A DNA stretch of 54,760 bases from an uncultured Muribaculaceae bacterium (GTDB lineage Bacteria > Bacteroidota > Bacteroidia > Bacteroidales > Muribaculaceae). A program made the translations under genes and the position numbers. Below the pieces are notes generated by a model, which saw nothing but the letters and a program-made list of their open reading frames with translations, was not told the origin of the DNA and did no database searches. Below are positions 32,039 through 39,604 of this stretch, one piece after another (positions within the stretch are counted from its first letter, which is position 1; each line of letters begins with the position of its first letter). The stretch spans positions 24,564-79,323 of the forward strand of contig CAJTOB010000003.1 of NCBI GenBank assembly GCA_910578035.1, written 5' to 3'.

Positions 32039-33430
32039 ATGCAGTGTAAATTCATAGATAAAGACAATAAGCACCGGCTGATAGTGATTTTTGCCGGCTG
32101 GGCCATGGATAGCGAGCCTTTTGCAGGGCTGCATCGTCATGGTTATGATATTATGGTCGTTTGGGATTACCGCGACTTTTCGCTTGACTGGAGTTGTGTC
32201 GCTCAATACGACGAGATTTGTGTTGTGGCATGGTCTTTGGGCGTCTACGCCGCAGCTGCCGCTACCGCTCCGATTGCGGCGCGGGTAAGCCTGCGCCTTG
32301 CAGTCAACGGCACGCTTTCACCTATCGATTCGCTCAAAGGCATACCTCCTGCTGTATTTCACGGCACCCTTGATGCTCTCGACGAACGAAACCTTACAAA
32401 ATTCTACCGCCGTGTCGCCGGTTCGCGAGAGGCCTACAGCCGCTTTGCCGAAACACTGCCGAACAGGGCGGTTGACGAACTTAAAACTGAGCTGGAGGAA
32501 TTTCTACCACGCGATTTTTTCGCCCCGGAGCTTGATGCACGTTTCGACCGGGCGATTATAAGCCGTGACGATGCTATCTTCCCTGCTGCAAACCAGTGGA
32601 GAGCCTGGGAGGGAACGCCACGCGTGATGATTGACGGCGCCCATCTTCCCGATTTTCAGGCCATACTCGACCGTTTTGTTCTCGACAAGGATTTGACCGA
32701 GAGCCGCTTTGCGGCCGGAGCCGTCACATACGAGGGAAATGCCGCCGTGCAGGACGGCCTCGTAGACCGCATGCGTCGCATCATGGAGCGTTGCTCGGTT
32801 CCGGCTCATATGTGCCGGCGAGGCTCGCGTACTATCGAGATCGGCTCCGGCACAGGAAAGCTTTCGCGAGTGCTCGATGGATTTGCCGGGCGGTTCGGTA
32901 CGCTCGAAATGTGGGATTTGGCTTCGGAAGCACCTTTCGAGGGAGCCCGCCGTCCTTTCCGCAAGACCGATGCCGAGTTACAACTTATGCGCACACCGTC
33001 GGCCTCGGCCGATTTTATAGCAAGCGCCTCGACAGTGCAGTGGTTCAATTCGCCTTCGCGTTTTCTGGCTGAATGCTCGCGTGTGCTTATGCCGGGAGGC
33101 CTCTTGCTTGTTGGAACGTATGCCGCCGGAAATCTTGCCGCAGTCGAAGCCGCTACAGGGCGCGGACTGCCTCTGCTTGAACCCGAGGAATGGGCTGCGC
33201 TTACGCCCGAATCGTTTGAATGCATCGAGTCTGAAACCTATACTGTTGATATGGAGTTCGACAGTGCTGCCGAGGTTTTCCGCCATCTTAAGGCAACGGG
33301 TGTCAATTCGCTCGGACGAAGTGTCGGCCCGGCGGCTATGCGCCATGCTTTGGCTTCATTCCACCGCGACCTGGACGGCAAATACCGTATATCCTATCGT
33401 CCGACACTTTTCCTGCTACGAAAAAAATGA
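32039..33430 (+). CDS. bioC: BioG-BioC fusion: pimeloyl-ACP methyl ester esterase and malonyl-ACP O-methyltransferase
   Basis: 463 residues made of two enzymes. Residues 1-215 match BioG (DUF452), an alpha/beta hydrolase: nucleophile S66 in 'VVAWSLGVY', a late aspartate region 'ISRDDAIFP' and histidine H202 in 'DGAHLPDF'. Residues 222-463 match BioC, with SAM motif I 'EIGSGTG' (267-273) and the methyltransferase core 'ASASTVQWFNSPSRFLAECS'. BioC methylates malonyl-ACP so that fatty-acid synthesis can make a pimeloyl chain, and BioG removes the methyl ester; the fusion joins entry to and exit from the cycle. bioD overlaps its stop by ATGA. Start is the ATG at 32039. Confidence 0.92.
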   Translation: MQCKFIDKDNKHRLIVIFAGWAMDSEPFAGLHRHGYDIMVVWDYRDFSLDWSCVAQYDEICVVAWSLGVYAAAAATAPIAARVSLRLAVNGTLSPIDSLKGIPPAVFHGTLDALDERNLTKFYRRVAGSREAYSRFAETLPNRAVDELKTELEEFLPRDFFAPELDARFDRAIISRDDAIFPAANQWRAWEGTPRVMIDGAHLPDFQAILDRFVLDKDLTESRFAAGAVTYEGNAAVQDGLVDRMRRIMERCSVPAHMCRRGSRTIEIGSGTGKLSRVLDGFAGRFGTLEMWDLASEAPFEGARRPFRKTDAELQLMRTPSASADFIASASTVQWFNSPSRFLAECSRVLMPGGLLLVGTYAAGNLAAVEAATGRGLPLLEPEEWAALTPESFECIESETYTVDMEFDSAAEVFRHLKATGVNSLGRSVGPAAMRHALASFHRDLDGKYRISYRPTLFLLRKK

Positions 33431-34074
33431 AACAAGCAATATTTATAAGCGGTATCGATACAGACGCCGGAAAAACGTATGCCACTGCATTTCTTGCCCG
33501 TCGTTTCATGGACCGGGGGCTTACCGTGGCTACTCAGAAGTTCATTCAGACGGGCTGTTGCGACAGCTCAGAAGATATAGAGGCACACCGCAGCCTCTGC
33601 GGCATCGAGCCATTGCCTGAAGACCTCGACGGCACTACCGCACCGATAATATTCACATATCCGGCTTCGGCACAGCTTGCAGCCAGGCTCGACGGCCGTG
33701 AAATCGACCTTTCACTTGTCGACCGGGCAACCGCAAAACTGGTTGAGCGCTACGACATCGTTCTCATAGAGGGTGCCGGAGGTCTGATGGTGCCTGTCGA
33801 CGACGATACGTTTACAATTGACTATGTCGCTTCCCGGAGCCTGCCGCTTATACTGGTTACAAACGCCCGTCTTGGCTCTATCAATCACACAGTGCTGTCG
33901 CTCGAGGCCATAAAGGCGAGGGGTATAAAGCTTCAAGCTGTGGTTTTCAACCATCATTTCGACGTAGACAAGGTGATTGCTGAAGATACACATGATTTTA
34001 TAAAACGATATCTGGAGCGCAACTTTCCGCAGACCGAACTGATAGAATTGCCGTCAATGGCTAAAAAAAGTTAA
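33427..34074 (+). CDS. bioD: Dethiobiotin synthetase
   Basis: 215 residues. The P-loop 'GIDTDAGKT' (9-17) is diagnostic for BioD, followed by 'QKFIQTG', 'EGAGGLMVPVD' and 'NARLGSINHTVLSLEAIK'. It closes the ureido ring of dethiobiotin from diaminopelargonic acid, CO2 and ATP. The start overlaps bioG-bioC by ATGA (33427-33430), so both are co-translated. bioF and bioA are not in this window and bioB is 20 kb upstream. Confidence 0.95.
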   Translation: MKQAIFISGIDTDAGKTYATAFLARRFMDRGLTVATQKFIQTGCCDSSEDIEAHRSLCGIEPLPEDLDGTTAPIIFTYPASAQLAARLDGREIDLSLVDRATAKLVERYDIVLIEGAGGLMVPVDDDTFTIDYVASRSLPLILVTNARLGSINHTVLSLEAIKARGIKLQAVVFNHHFDVDKVIAEDTHDFIKRYLERNFPQTELIELPSMAKKS

Positions 34075-34101
34075 ACGCCTCGCCGTCTCCACCTTATTGA
34101 G

Positions 34102-34111
34102 TAACTTTGCA
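34102..34111 (+). promoter_or_regulatory. -7 box of the exonuclease gene
   Basis: TAACTTTGCA, 16 bp before the ATG at 34128. No -33 TTTG at about 20 bp upstream. Confidence 0.45.
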
Positions 34112-34127
34112 GAACTTTTTGACGCTC

Positions 34128-34754
34128 ATGGACCGATTCGAGATAAATATAAGCAAAGACGCATTGTCGCAGATGCCGGTAATAACTTATCCGGCAGCAA
34201 TATCTCTTATTGACTCCGCTGCAGAGGCTCATGCGGCGCTGCGAGCGTTGCTCAAGGAAAAAATTGTGGGTTTCGACACCGAAACGCGCCCGTCCTTCCG
34301 CAAGGGCTGTGTCCACAAGGTTGCGCTCATGCAGATTTCCACAATGGAACGGTGTTTCCTTTTCCGCCTCAATAAAATAGGCATATGCGCTCAGCTCAAG
34401 GATTTTCTTGAGAATCCCGATATTACTAAAATAGGGCTGTCTGTGCGCGACGACTTCAGCGTGCTCCGTCGGTCGGGCGATATAGAGCCTAAAGGTTTCA
34501 TCGATTTGCAGAGTTATGTCAAAGATTTCGGTATCACAGACATATCTCTTCAAAAAATATATGGCATAGTCTTCGGCGAACGAATATCAAAGACCCAGCG
34601 TCTTACAAACTGGGAGGCCGATACGCTCACTCCGGCGCAACAGGCCTATGCCGCCCTCGATGCATGGGCCTGTCTCAAACTTTATATCCATCTGCGCGAC
34701 GGGCGCTTCGACAGCCTCGCCTCGCCATTCCGTCATGAGGCAAATGCGAGTTAA
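34128..34754 (+). CDS. 3'-5' exonuclease domain protein (RNase D/WRN-like)
   Basis: 208 residues. DEDD exonuclease motifs are clear: Exo I 'VGFDTETRP' (D50, E52), Exo II in 'ITKIGLSVRDDFSVLRR' (D108 or D109), and Exo III 'QAYAALDAWACLKLY' (YxxxD type, DEDDy). It degrades RNA or DNA from the 3' end; without an HRDC domain it is not a full RNase D. Start is the ATG at 34128, downstream of a -7 element. Its end overlaps a small membrane-protein gene. Confidence 0.9.
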   Translation: MDRFEINISKDALSQMPVITYPAAISLIDSAAEAHAALRALLKEKIVGFDTETRPSFRKGCVHKVALMQISTMERCFLFRLNKIGICAQLKDFLENPDITKIGLSVRDDFSVLRRSGDIEPKGFIDLQSYVKDFGITDISLQKIYGIVFGERISKTQRLTNWEADTLTPAQQAYAALDAWACLKLYIHLRDGRFDSLASPFRHEANAS

Positions 34755-34965
34755 ACGTTCCACTGTCCTCCCTCTTGTACTTGCCGTATATCTTGCCGTA
34801 ATGGCATATATCGGCTATCCCGAGTATGCTGCCGGTCATACTTCGGCTCTATATTATTTCGGCACTATAGGCATTACGATTGTTATACTTATTCTACTGC
34901 ACTTCAATCTCAAGCGCCGCGAGCGTCTGCGCCGTGAGCGCGAAAAGGATATGGAGGGTAAGTGA
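34735..34965 (+). CDS. Small membrane protein, function unknown
   Basis: 76 residues from the ATG at 34735 (73 from 34744). It has two hydrophobic segments, 'TVLPLVLAVYLAVMAYIG' and 'FGTIGITIVILILLHF', and a very basic C-terminal tail ('LKRRERLRREREKDMEGK'), so both ends should be cytoplasmic. It overlaps the exonuclease stop by 20 bp and precedes gpmI by 33 bp on the same strand. I do not recognise the family; the tight packing and two plain membrane helices support a real gene. Confidence 0.7.
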   Translation: MRQMRVKRSTVLPLVLAVYLAVMAYIGYPEYAAGHTSALYYFGTIGITIVILILLHFNLKRRERLRREREKDMEGK

Positions 34966-34998
34966 AATTGATATTTCAGAACATAAAAAACACCAGAT

Positions 34999-36516
34999 AT
35001 GGCACATAAAGCACTCCTAATTATTCTCGATGGCTGGGGCGTCGGCAAACACGACCATGCCAATGCCATCTACAGCACTCCCACTCCTTACTGGGATTAT
35101 CTCGTAAAGACATATCCTCACTCCGAACTTCAGGCAAGCGGCGAATATGTCGGTCTGCCCGATGGCCAGATGGGCAATTCAGAGGTAGGTCACCTTAACA
35201 TCGGCGCAGGCCGCATCGTATATCAGGACCTCGTGAAAATCAACCGCGCAATCGCCGACGGCTCTATCCTCGACAATCCCGAGGTGAAAAGCGCTTTCGA
35301 ATACTGTGCCCGTACAGGCCAGGCTATGCACTTCATGGGCCTTACTTCTACCGGCGGTGTGCACTCTTCGCTTGAGCATATCTTCGCTCTCTGCGACATC
35401 GCAAAGCACTATGGCCTCAAGAAAGTATATCTGCACTGCTTCATGGACGGCCGCGACACCGACCCCCGCAGCGGTATCGGTTTTATCCGCGACGTTGAAG
35501 AACACTGCGCAAAGAGCGCCGGTGTAATCGCTTCGATTATCGGCCGTTTCTACGCCATGGACCGCGACCATCGCTGGAATCGCGTCAAAGAGGCTTACGA
35601 CCTTCTTGTTGACGGCAAGGGCGAACAGGCTACAGACATGGTGGCAGCAATGCAGCAGAGCTACGACAATGATGTGACCGACGAGTTTATCAAGCCTATC
35701 AACAACGCCAGTGTAGACGGCACTATCAAGCCCGATGACTGCGTGATTTTCTTCAACTATCGCAACGACCGCGCAAAAGAACTTACCGAAGTCCTTACAC
35801 AGCACGATATGCCCGAAGAAGGCATGAAGACAATTCCCGGCCTCCAGTACTACTGCATGACCCCCTACGATTCGTCGTTCAAGGGCGTTCATATTCTCTT
35901 CAATAAGGAAGACGTGCAGAATACTCTGGCCGAGTATCTTTCCAAACTCGGAAAGCATCAGCTTCACATTGCCGAGACCGAAAAATACGCTCATGTGACA
36001 TTCTTCTTCAACGGCGGACGCGAAGCTGCTTTCGATGGCGAAGACCGCATACTCGTGCCCTCTCCCAAAGTGGCAACCTACGACCTCAAGCCCGAAATGA
36101 GCGCATATGAAGTCAAAGACAAGCTCGTAGAGGCTATCGACACCGAAAAATACGACTTTATCGTTGTCAACTACGCCAACGGCGATATGGTAGGCCACAC
36201 CGGCATCTATCCTGCAATCCAGAAAGCTGTCGAAACCCTCGACTGTTGCCTGCACGACACCGTTGAGGCCGCCAAGAAGAACGGTTACGAGGTTATCATC
36301 ATCGCAGACCACGGCAACGCCGACAATGCTGTCAACGCCGACGGTACCCCCAACACTGCACACTCGCTTAACCCCGTGCCTTTCGTATATGTGACCGAAG
36401 ACAAGAACGCCACTGTCGAAAACGGCATTCTCGCCGACGTGGCTCCCTCGCTGCTCCACATTATGGGTCTGGAACAGCCTGCCGAAATGACCGGCAAAGA
36501 CCTTATCAAGGACTAA
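34999..36516 (+). CDS. gpmI: 2,3-bisphosphoglycerate-independent phosphoglycerate mutase
   Basis: 505 residues, normal for the enzyme. 'ALLIILDGWG' carries the metal-binding aspartate, the phosphoserine nucleophile is S61 in 'QMGNSEVGHLNIGAGR', and 'IIIADHGNADNAVN' is the alkaline-phosphatase-like metal site. It interconverts 3- and 2-phosphoglycerate in glycolysis. The codon usage is strongly biased compared with neighbouring genes, with many preferred codons, as in highly expressed genes. A strong terminator follows. Confidence 0.97.
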   Translation: MAHKALLIILDGWGVGKHDHANAIYSTPTPYWDYLVKTYPHSELQASGEYVGLPDGQMGNSEVGHLNIGAGRIVYQDLVKINRAIADGSILDNPEVKSAFEYCARTGQAMHFMGLTSTGGVHSSLEHIFALCDIAKHYGLKKVYLHCFMDGRDTDPRSGIGFIRDVEEHCAKSAGVIASIIGRFYAMDRDHRWNRVKEAYDLLVDGKGEQATDMVAAMQQSYDNDVTDEFIKPINNASVDGTIKPDDCVIFFNYRNDRAKELTEVLTQHDMPEEGMKTIPGLQYYCMTPYDSSFKGVHILFNKEDVQNTLAEYLSKLGKHQLHIAETEKYAHVTFFFNGGREAAFDGEDRILVPSPKVATYDLKPEMSAYEVKDKLVEAIDTEKYDFIVVNYANGDMVGHTGIYPAIQKAVETLDCCLHDTVEAAKKNGYEVIIIADHGNADNAVNADGTPNTAHSLNPVPFVYVTEDKNATVENGILADVAPSLLHIMGLEQPAEMTGKDLIKD

Positions 36517-36529
36517 TTACTACCAATCT

Positions 36530-36576
36530 ATAATAATTCCCGGGGCGCCGTGTGCACTCCGGGAATTATTATTTTT
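36530..36576 (+). terminator. Rho-independent terminator of gpmI
   Basis: A perfect 14-bp stem: ATAATAATTCCCGG (36530-36543) pairs with 36559-36572, loop 15 nt, followed by a short T run. It lies 13 bp after the gpmI stop and before the convergent cdsA stop. Confidence 0.85.
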
Positions 36577-36618
36577 ATGGTATGAATGTCTGAGTTTCTG
36601 CCTCTTGTAGACAAGCTC

Positions 36619-37464
36619 TTAAAATAGGCCGGCGAGGAGGAGGAATACGAATGTGGCCGGGGCGACGAAGAGAAGCGAGTCGATGCGGTCGAGTATGCCG
36701 CCGTGGCCCGGAATCAGTTTACCGGAGTCTTTTATGCCGTGGGTGCGTTTGATGAGCGATTCAAACAGATCGCCGACAGTAGCGAATATGCACACTACGA
36801 CACCGTAGAGCATCCACTCTGCGGTATTGAACACCGGCAGATGCAGCCATGCAGAGCACAGGTAGCCGGCAAGAACACAGAATGCAAGCCCACCGAAGAA
36901 TCCTTCCCATGATTTTTTAGGCGACAGACGTTCGAAAAGGCGCCTTTTGCCAATAAGGGAGCCGACACAGAAAGCCCCGGTGTCGTTGAGCCATATCATG
37001 ACAAACATGGCAAGTGCAAGTGTTTTACTTTCAGTCGTCAAAAAGATATATCCGGCGTTGAACATGCCTATTCCAAGGCCGATATAGGCTACCGACATCA
37101 GTGACATGGCTGTATCGCGCAGCGCGGCCGCTGATTTGTCGTAGAGGGCGGCAATGAAGCGAAACACAGGATAAATCATCAGGTAGAAGATGAGAGAAAG
37201 CGAGCAGTCAAAGTCATACTCGCATACTGCCGGGAGACAACACAGCCCTACGGCGGCGATAATGTCGAGAATACGGGCCGCTTTGTTGGCCCCCGAATGG
37301 CCGCGCATTGTTATATGCTGAAATTCAAGCATTCCCAGAAGAATGAATGCTGCCATCAACACTGTGAAATATATGTTGCCACAGAGAATTGCGCCTACAA
37401 TCAGTGCGACATACACAATGCCTGAAAGGGAACGCGTGATAAGGTTTTTCATTTTGATTGACAT
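36619..37464 (-). CDS. cdsA: Phosphatidate cytidylyltransferase
   Basis: 281 residues (277 if the ATG at 37452 is used, which gives the more usual 'MKNLITRSLSG' start and a longer leader). Seven or eight hydrophobic segments span the protein. The CdsA signature is near the C-terminus: 'SLIKRTHGIKDSGKLIPGHG' followed by GILDRID. It makes CDP-diacylglycerol for phospholipid synthesis in the cytoplasmic membrane. It is transcribed alone here; the common neighbour ftsH is not in the window. Confidence 0.95.
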   Translation of the reverse strand: MSIKMKNLITRSLSGIVYVALIVGAILCGNIYFTVLMAAFILLGMLEFQHITMRGHSGANKAARILDIIAAVGLCCLPAVCEYDFDCSLSLIFYLMIYPVFRFIAALYDKSAAALRDTAMSLMSVAYIGLGIGMFNAGYIFLTTESKTLALAMFVMIWLNDTGAFCVGSLIGKRRLFERLSPKKSWEGFFGGLAFCVLAGYLCSAWLHLPVFNTAEWMLYGVVVCIFATVGDLFESLIKRTHGIKDSGKLIPGHGGILDRIDSLLFVAPATFVFLLLAGLF

Positions 37465-37476
37465 GTATTATATACG

Positions 37477-37508
37477 CAAAGATATACACAGCGCTTTTAT
37501 TATGCAAG
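37477..37508 (-). promoter_or_regulatory. Promoter of cdsA
   Basis: On the minus strand CTTG (plus 37505-37508), 20 bp, TATCTTTG (plus 37477-37484). The start codon is 12 or 24 bp downstream, depending on which ATG is used. Confidence 0.6.
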
Positions 37509-37649
37509 CGAACGACAGAAAAAAAGCCCCTATTCTTCACGAGTCGGAGCTTCTTCTAAAAAAGTTAGTTGTATGAAAGTCGTTTCGGGCTTTGCCCTGG
37601 TCTGTCTTATTACTGCTTTTTAGACGCTGAAAACAGCTCAGAGTTTAAT

Positions 37650-37667
37650 GTTAAATCCGAATTTAAC
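37650..37667 (-). terminator. Weak AT-rich hairpin after the PUL's last gene
   Basis: GTTAAAT (37650-37656) and ATTTAAC (37661-37667) form a perfect 7-bp stem with a 4-nt loop, within AT-rich sequence, upstream on the plus strand of the GH43 stop at 37682. On the minus strand it lies 14 bp after the stop. The rest of 37509-37681 shows no gene. Confidence 0.4.
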
Positions 37668-37681
37668 TTTCATTAATATTT

Positions 37682-39601
37682 TTAGCGGGTAGGAACTACA
37701 GGATTGATGGTTCCGTCTTCGCCAAATGTCATTTCGTCTATGCATACCTGGCGGTGTACACCCGGGTCTTTGTGCTTGTAGGCCGGGTTGATACGATGGT
37801 AGACAATGCGCCATGTGCCGTCGGGCAGTTCCACTACCGAGTTGTGGGCCGGACCGAAGATGCCGTTGACGGCGTCCTGTATCAGCACCACGGGCTGCTC
37901 GGCAACCGCGATGTCGCCCAGAGGCGAATCGGAAGTACCGTATGCCACGTGGTAGTTGGGCGAGCCTGTATCATCTACCGACCACATGAAGTAGTATTTG
38001 CCGTCTTTGAAGAACACGTACGGAGCCTCGCGGTATGCGTAGGTTTCGAGTGTGCCGCCTTCGGGAGTCATAACCTTGATGGTGCTCTTGTCTATTTCGG
38101 TCATCGAGGGCTTGAGTTCGGCCCCGGCCATGTAGCCGTTGCCCCAGTAGAGATAGCTCTTGCCGCTTACAGGGTCGGTGAATACGTCGACGTCTATCTG
38201 CTGTCCTTTGCCGGTAGGCGACTCTGTCACGATGGCATGGCCGAGGTCTGAGAATGGGCCTGTGGGGCTGTCGGCTGTAGCTACGCCAATCTGCTTGCCT
38301 CCTCCGGCCACAGGGTTGCCGCTATAGTAGAAGAAATATTTGTATTTGCCGTCTACCATTTTCTCTTCAATGGCCGGCGCCCATGCATTGCCGTCGGCCC
38401 AGGGCACCTGGTCGGTGGCAAGGTCGAGAATCACGCCTTCATCGGTCCATGTCTTCAGGTCGTCCGACGAAAAGCACGAGAAGGCCGTTCCGCCCCAGCC
38501 GGGAGTACCGTCGGTGGTGGAATAGATGTAGTATTTGCCGGTATTGGCCGAATGCAGTATTTCGGGGTCGGCATGCCAGTCGGGAAGGACAGGGTTGGCG
38601 TTTTTATGACCGTTCAGACCGTCGGAAGGCCATTTTTCGAGCAGACGCTGTTTTTCGGCGCGTGTGATAGGTATCACAGAGCCGTGACGCGGGTGGAAAT
38701 CCATGCTTATACTGTCGCCGATGACCTTGAAATTCTCAAGGTCGGTGGTTTCGCAGAATTCGTACCGGCCCTTCATATATACGTCGTACATGAGAATATA
38801 CTTGTCGGAGTCTATGAGCTTGAAAATGCCGGAGCCTTCTACGGCATCTTCGGTCTGCTGCTTGTACTCGTCGCCTTCGTTCCATTTGCCTGAGGTGAGC
38901 GACTCGGTGGTAGCCTTCTTGATACCGTTGCCATGGCCTTCGGTCTTGTAGAATAGGTGGAACAGGCCGTCTTTATACACTATGTCGCCGTCGATGCACG
39001 ATTTCCCGTTTTCAGGCAGGAAAAGAGGCTTAGGCTCGCCTTCGAAATCTGTAAAGTCTTCGTTGGCATAGGCGTAGTATATGATGTCGGGGCCGTCGCC
39101 GTGCTGCATCGACCAGTACACCATATATTTGTCGGCTTCGGGGTCGTAGATGGTCTGCGGGGCCCATACGCGCTTGAGGTCTTCATGGCCTTCGTAGCGG
39201 TCCTGGATATTGATTACGGTAGATTCCCAGTTTACCAGATCGGGCGACTTCATAAGCACCATGGCGCGGTTGGAATCCCAGCCTTTGCTCGATGTCATGT
39301 CGGTGACAACCATATAGAAACCCTTGTTGTCGTGGCGGCGCAGTATATGAGGGTCGCGCACGCCGCCGGTCGAACTGATTTCAGAAGACTGAATCACGGG
39401 CAGATTGTCGTTCAGAGCCTTGAAGTTGAATCCGTCGTCACTGATGGCATAGCATATCTGCTCCTGGTCCACGCGGTTGCCGTGGAAGTAGGTGAAGAGA
39501 TAGCCGTCGAGCTCGTCGGGGTCAGTAGCGGCAGTCTTGCCGGTACAGCTGCCCAGCACGAGCGCTACTGCGGGGAGGGCTAAGATGTGTTTGATGGTCA
39601 T
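37682..39601 (-). CDS. Tandem GH43-GH43 glycosidase, lipoprotein
   Basis: 639 residues. The lipoprotein signal ends in 'LGSC' (C19). Two GH43 propellers follow: the first about 30-335, with catalytic base D83 in 'VRDPHILRRHD' and 'RVWAPQTIYDPEADKYMVYW'; the second about 345-639, with 'DWHADPEILHS', 'QVPWADGNAWAPAIEE', the acid in 'YREAPYVFFKDG' and the end 'DPGVHRQVCIDEM'. The first half resembles the lone GH43 at 28537. GH43 enzymes act on arabinose- or galactose-containing side chains. It is the last gene of the PUL, 3 bp after the GH2 stop. Confidence 0.9.
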   Translation of the reverse strand: MTIKHILALPAVALVLGSCTGKTAATDPDELDGYLFTYFHGNRVDQEQICYAISDDGFNFKALNDNLPVIQSSEISSTGGVRDPHILRRHDNKGFYMVVTDMTSSKGWDSNRAMVLMKSPDLVNWESTVINIQDRYEGHEDLKRVWAPQTIYDPEADKYMVYWSMQHGDGPDIIYYAYANEDFTDFEGEPKPLFLPENGKSCIDGDIVYKDGLFHLFYKTEGHGNGIKKATTESLTSGKWNEGDEYKQQTEDAVEGSGIFKLIDSDKYILMYDVYMKGRYEFCETTDLENFKVIGDSISMDFHPRHGSVIPITRAEKQRLLEKWPSDGLNGHKNANPVLPDWHADPEILHSANTGKYYIYSTTDGTPGWGGTAFSCFSSDDLKTWTDEGVILDLATDQVPWADGNAWAPAIEEKMVDGKYKYFFYYSGNPVAGGGKQIGVATADSPTGPFSDLGHAIVTESPTGKGQQIDVDVFTDPVSGKSYLYWGNGYMAGAELKPSMTEIDKSTIKVMTPEGGTLETYAYREAPYVFFKDGKYYFMWSVDDTGSPNYHVAYGTSDSPLGDIAVAEQPVVLIQDAVNGIFGPAHNSVVELPDGTWRIVYHRINPAYKHKDPGVHRQVCIDEMTFGEDGTINPVVPTR

Positions 39602-39604
39602 TGC

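Noticed and set aside
35179..36459. A 426-codon open frame on the minus strand opposite gpmI
   Set aside because: It runs in the antisense of a clear, highly biased gpmI gene, has Val/His-rich low-information composition typical of such shadows, and no family feature.
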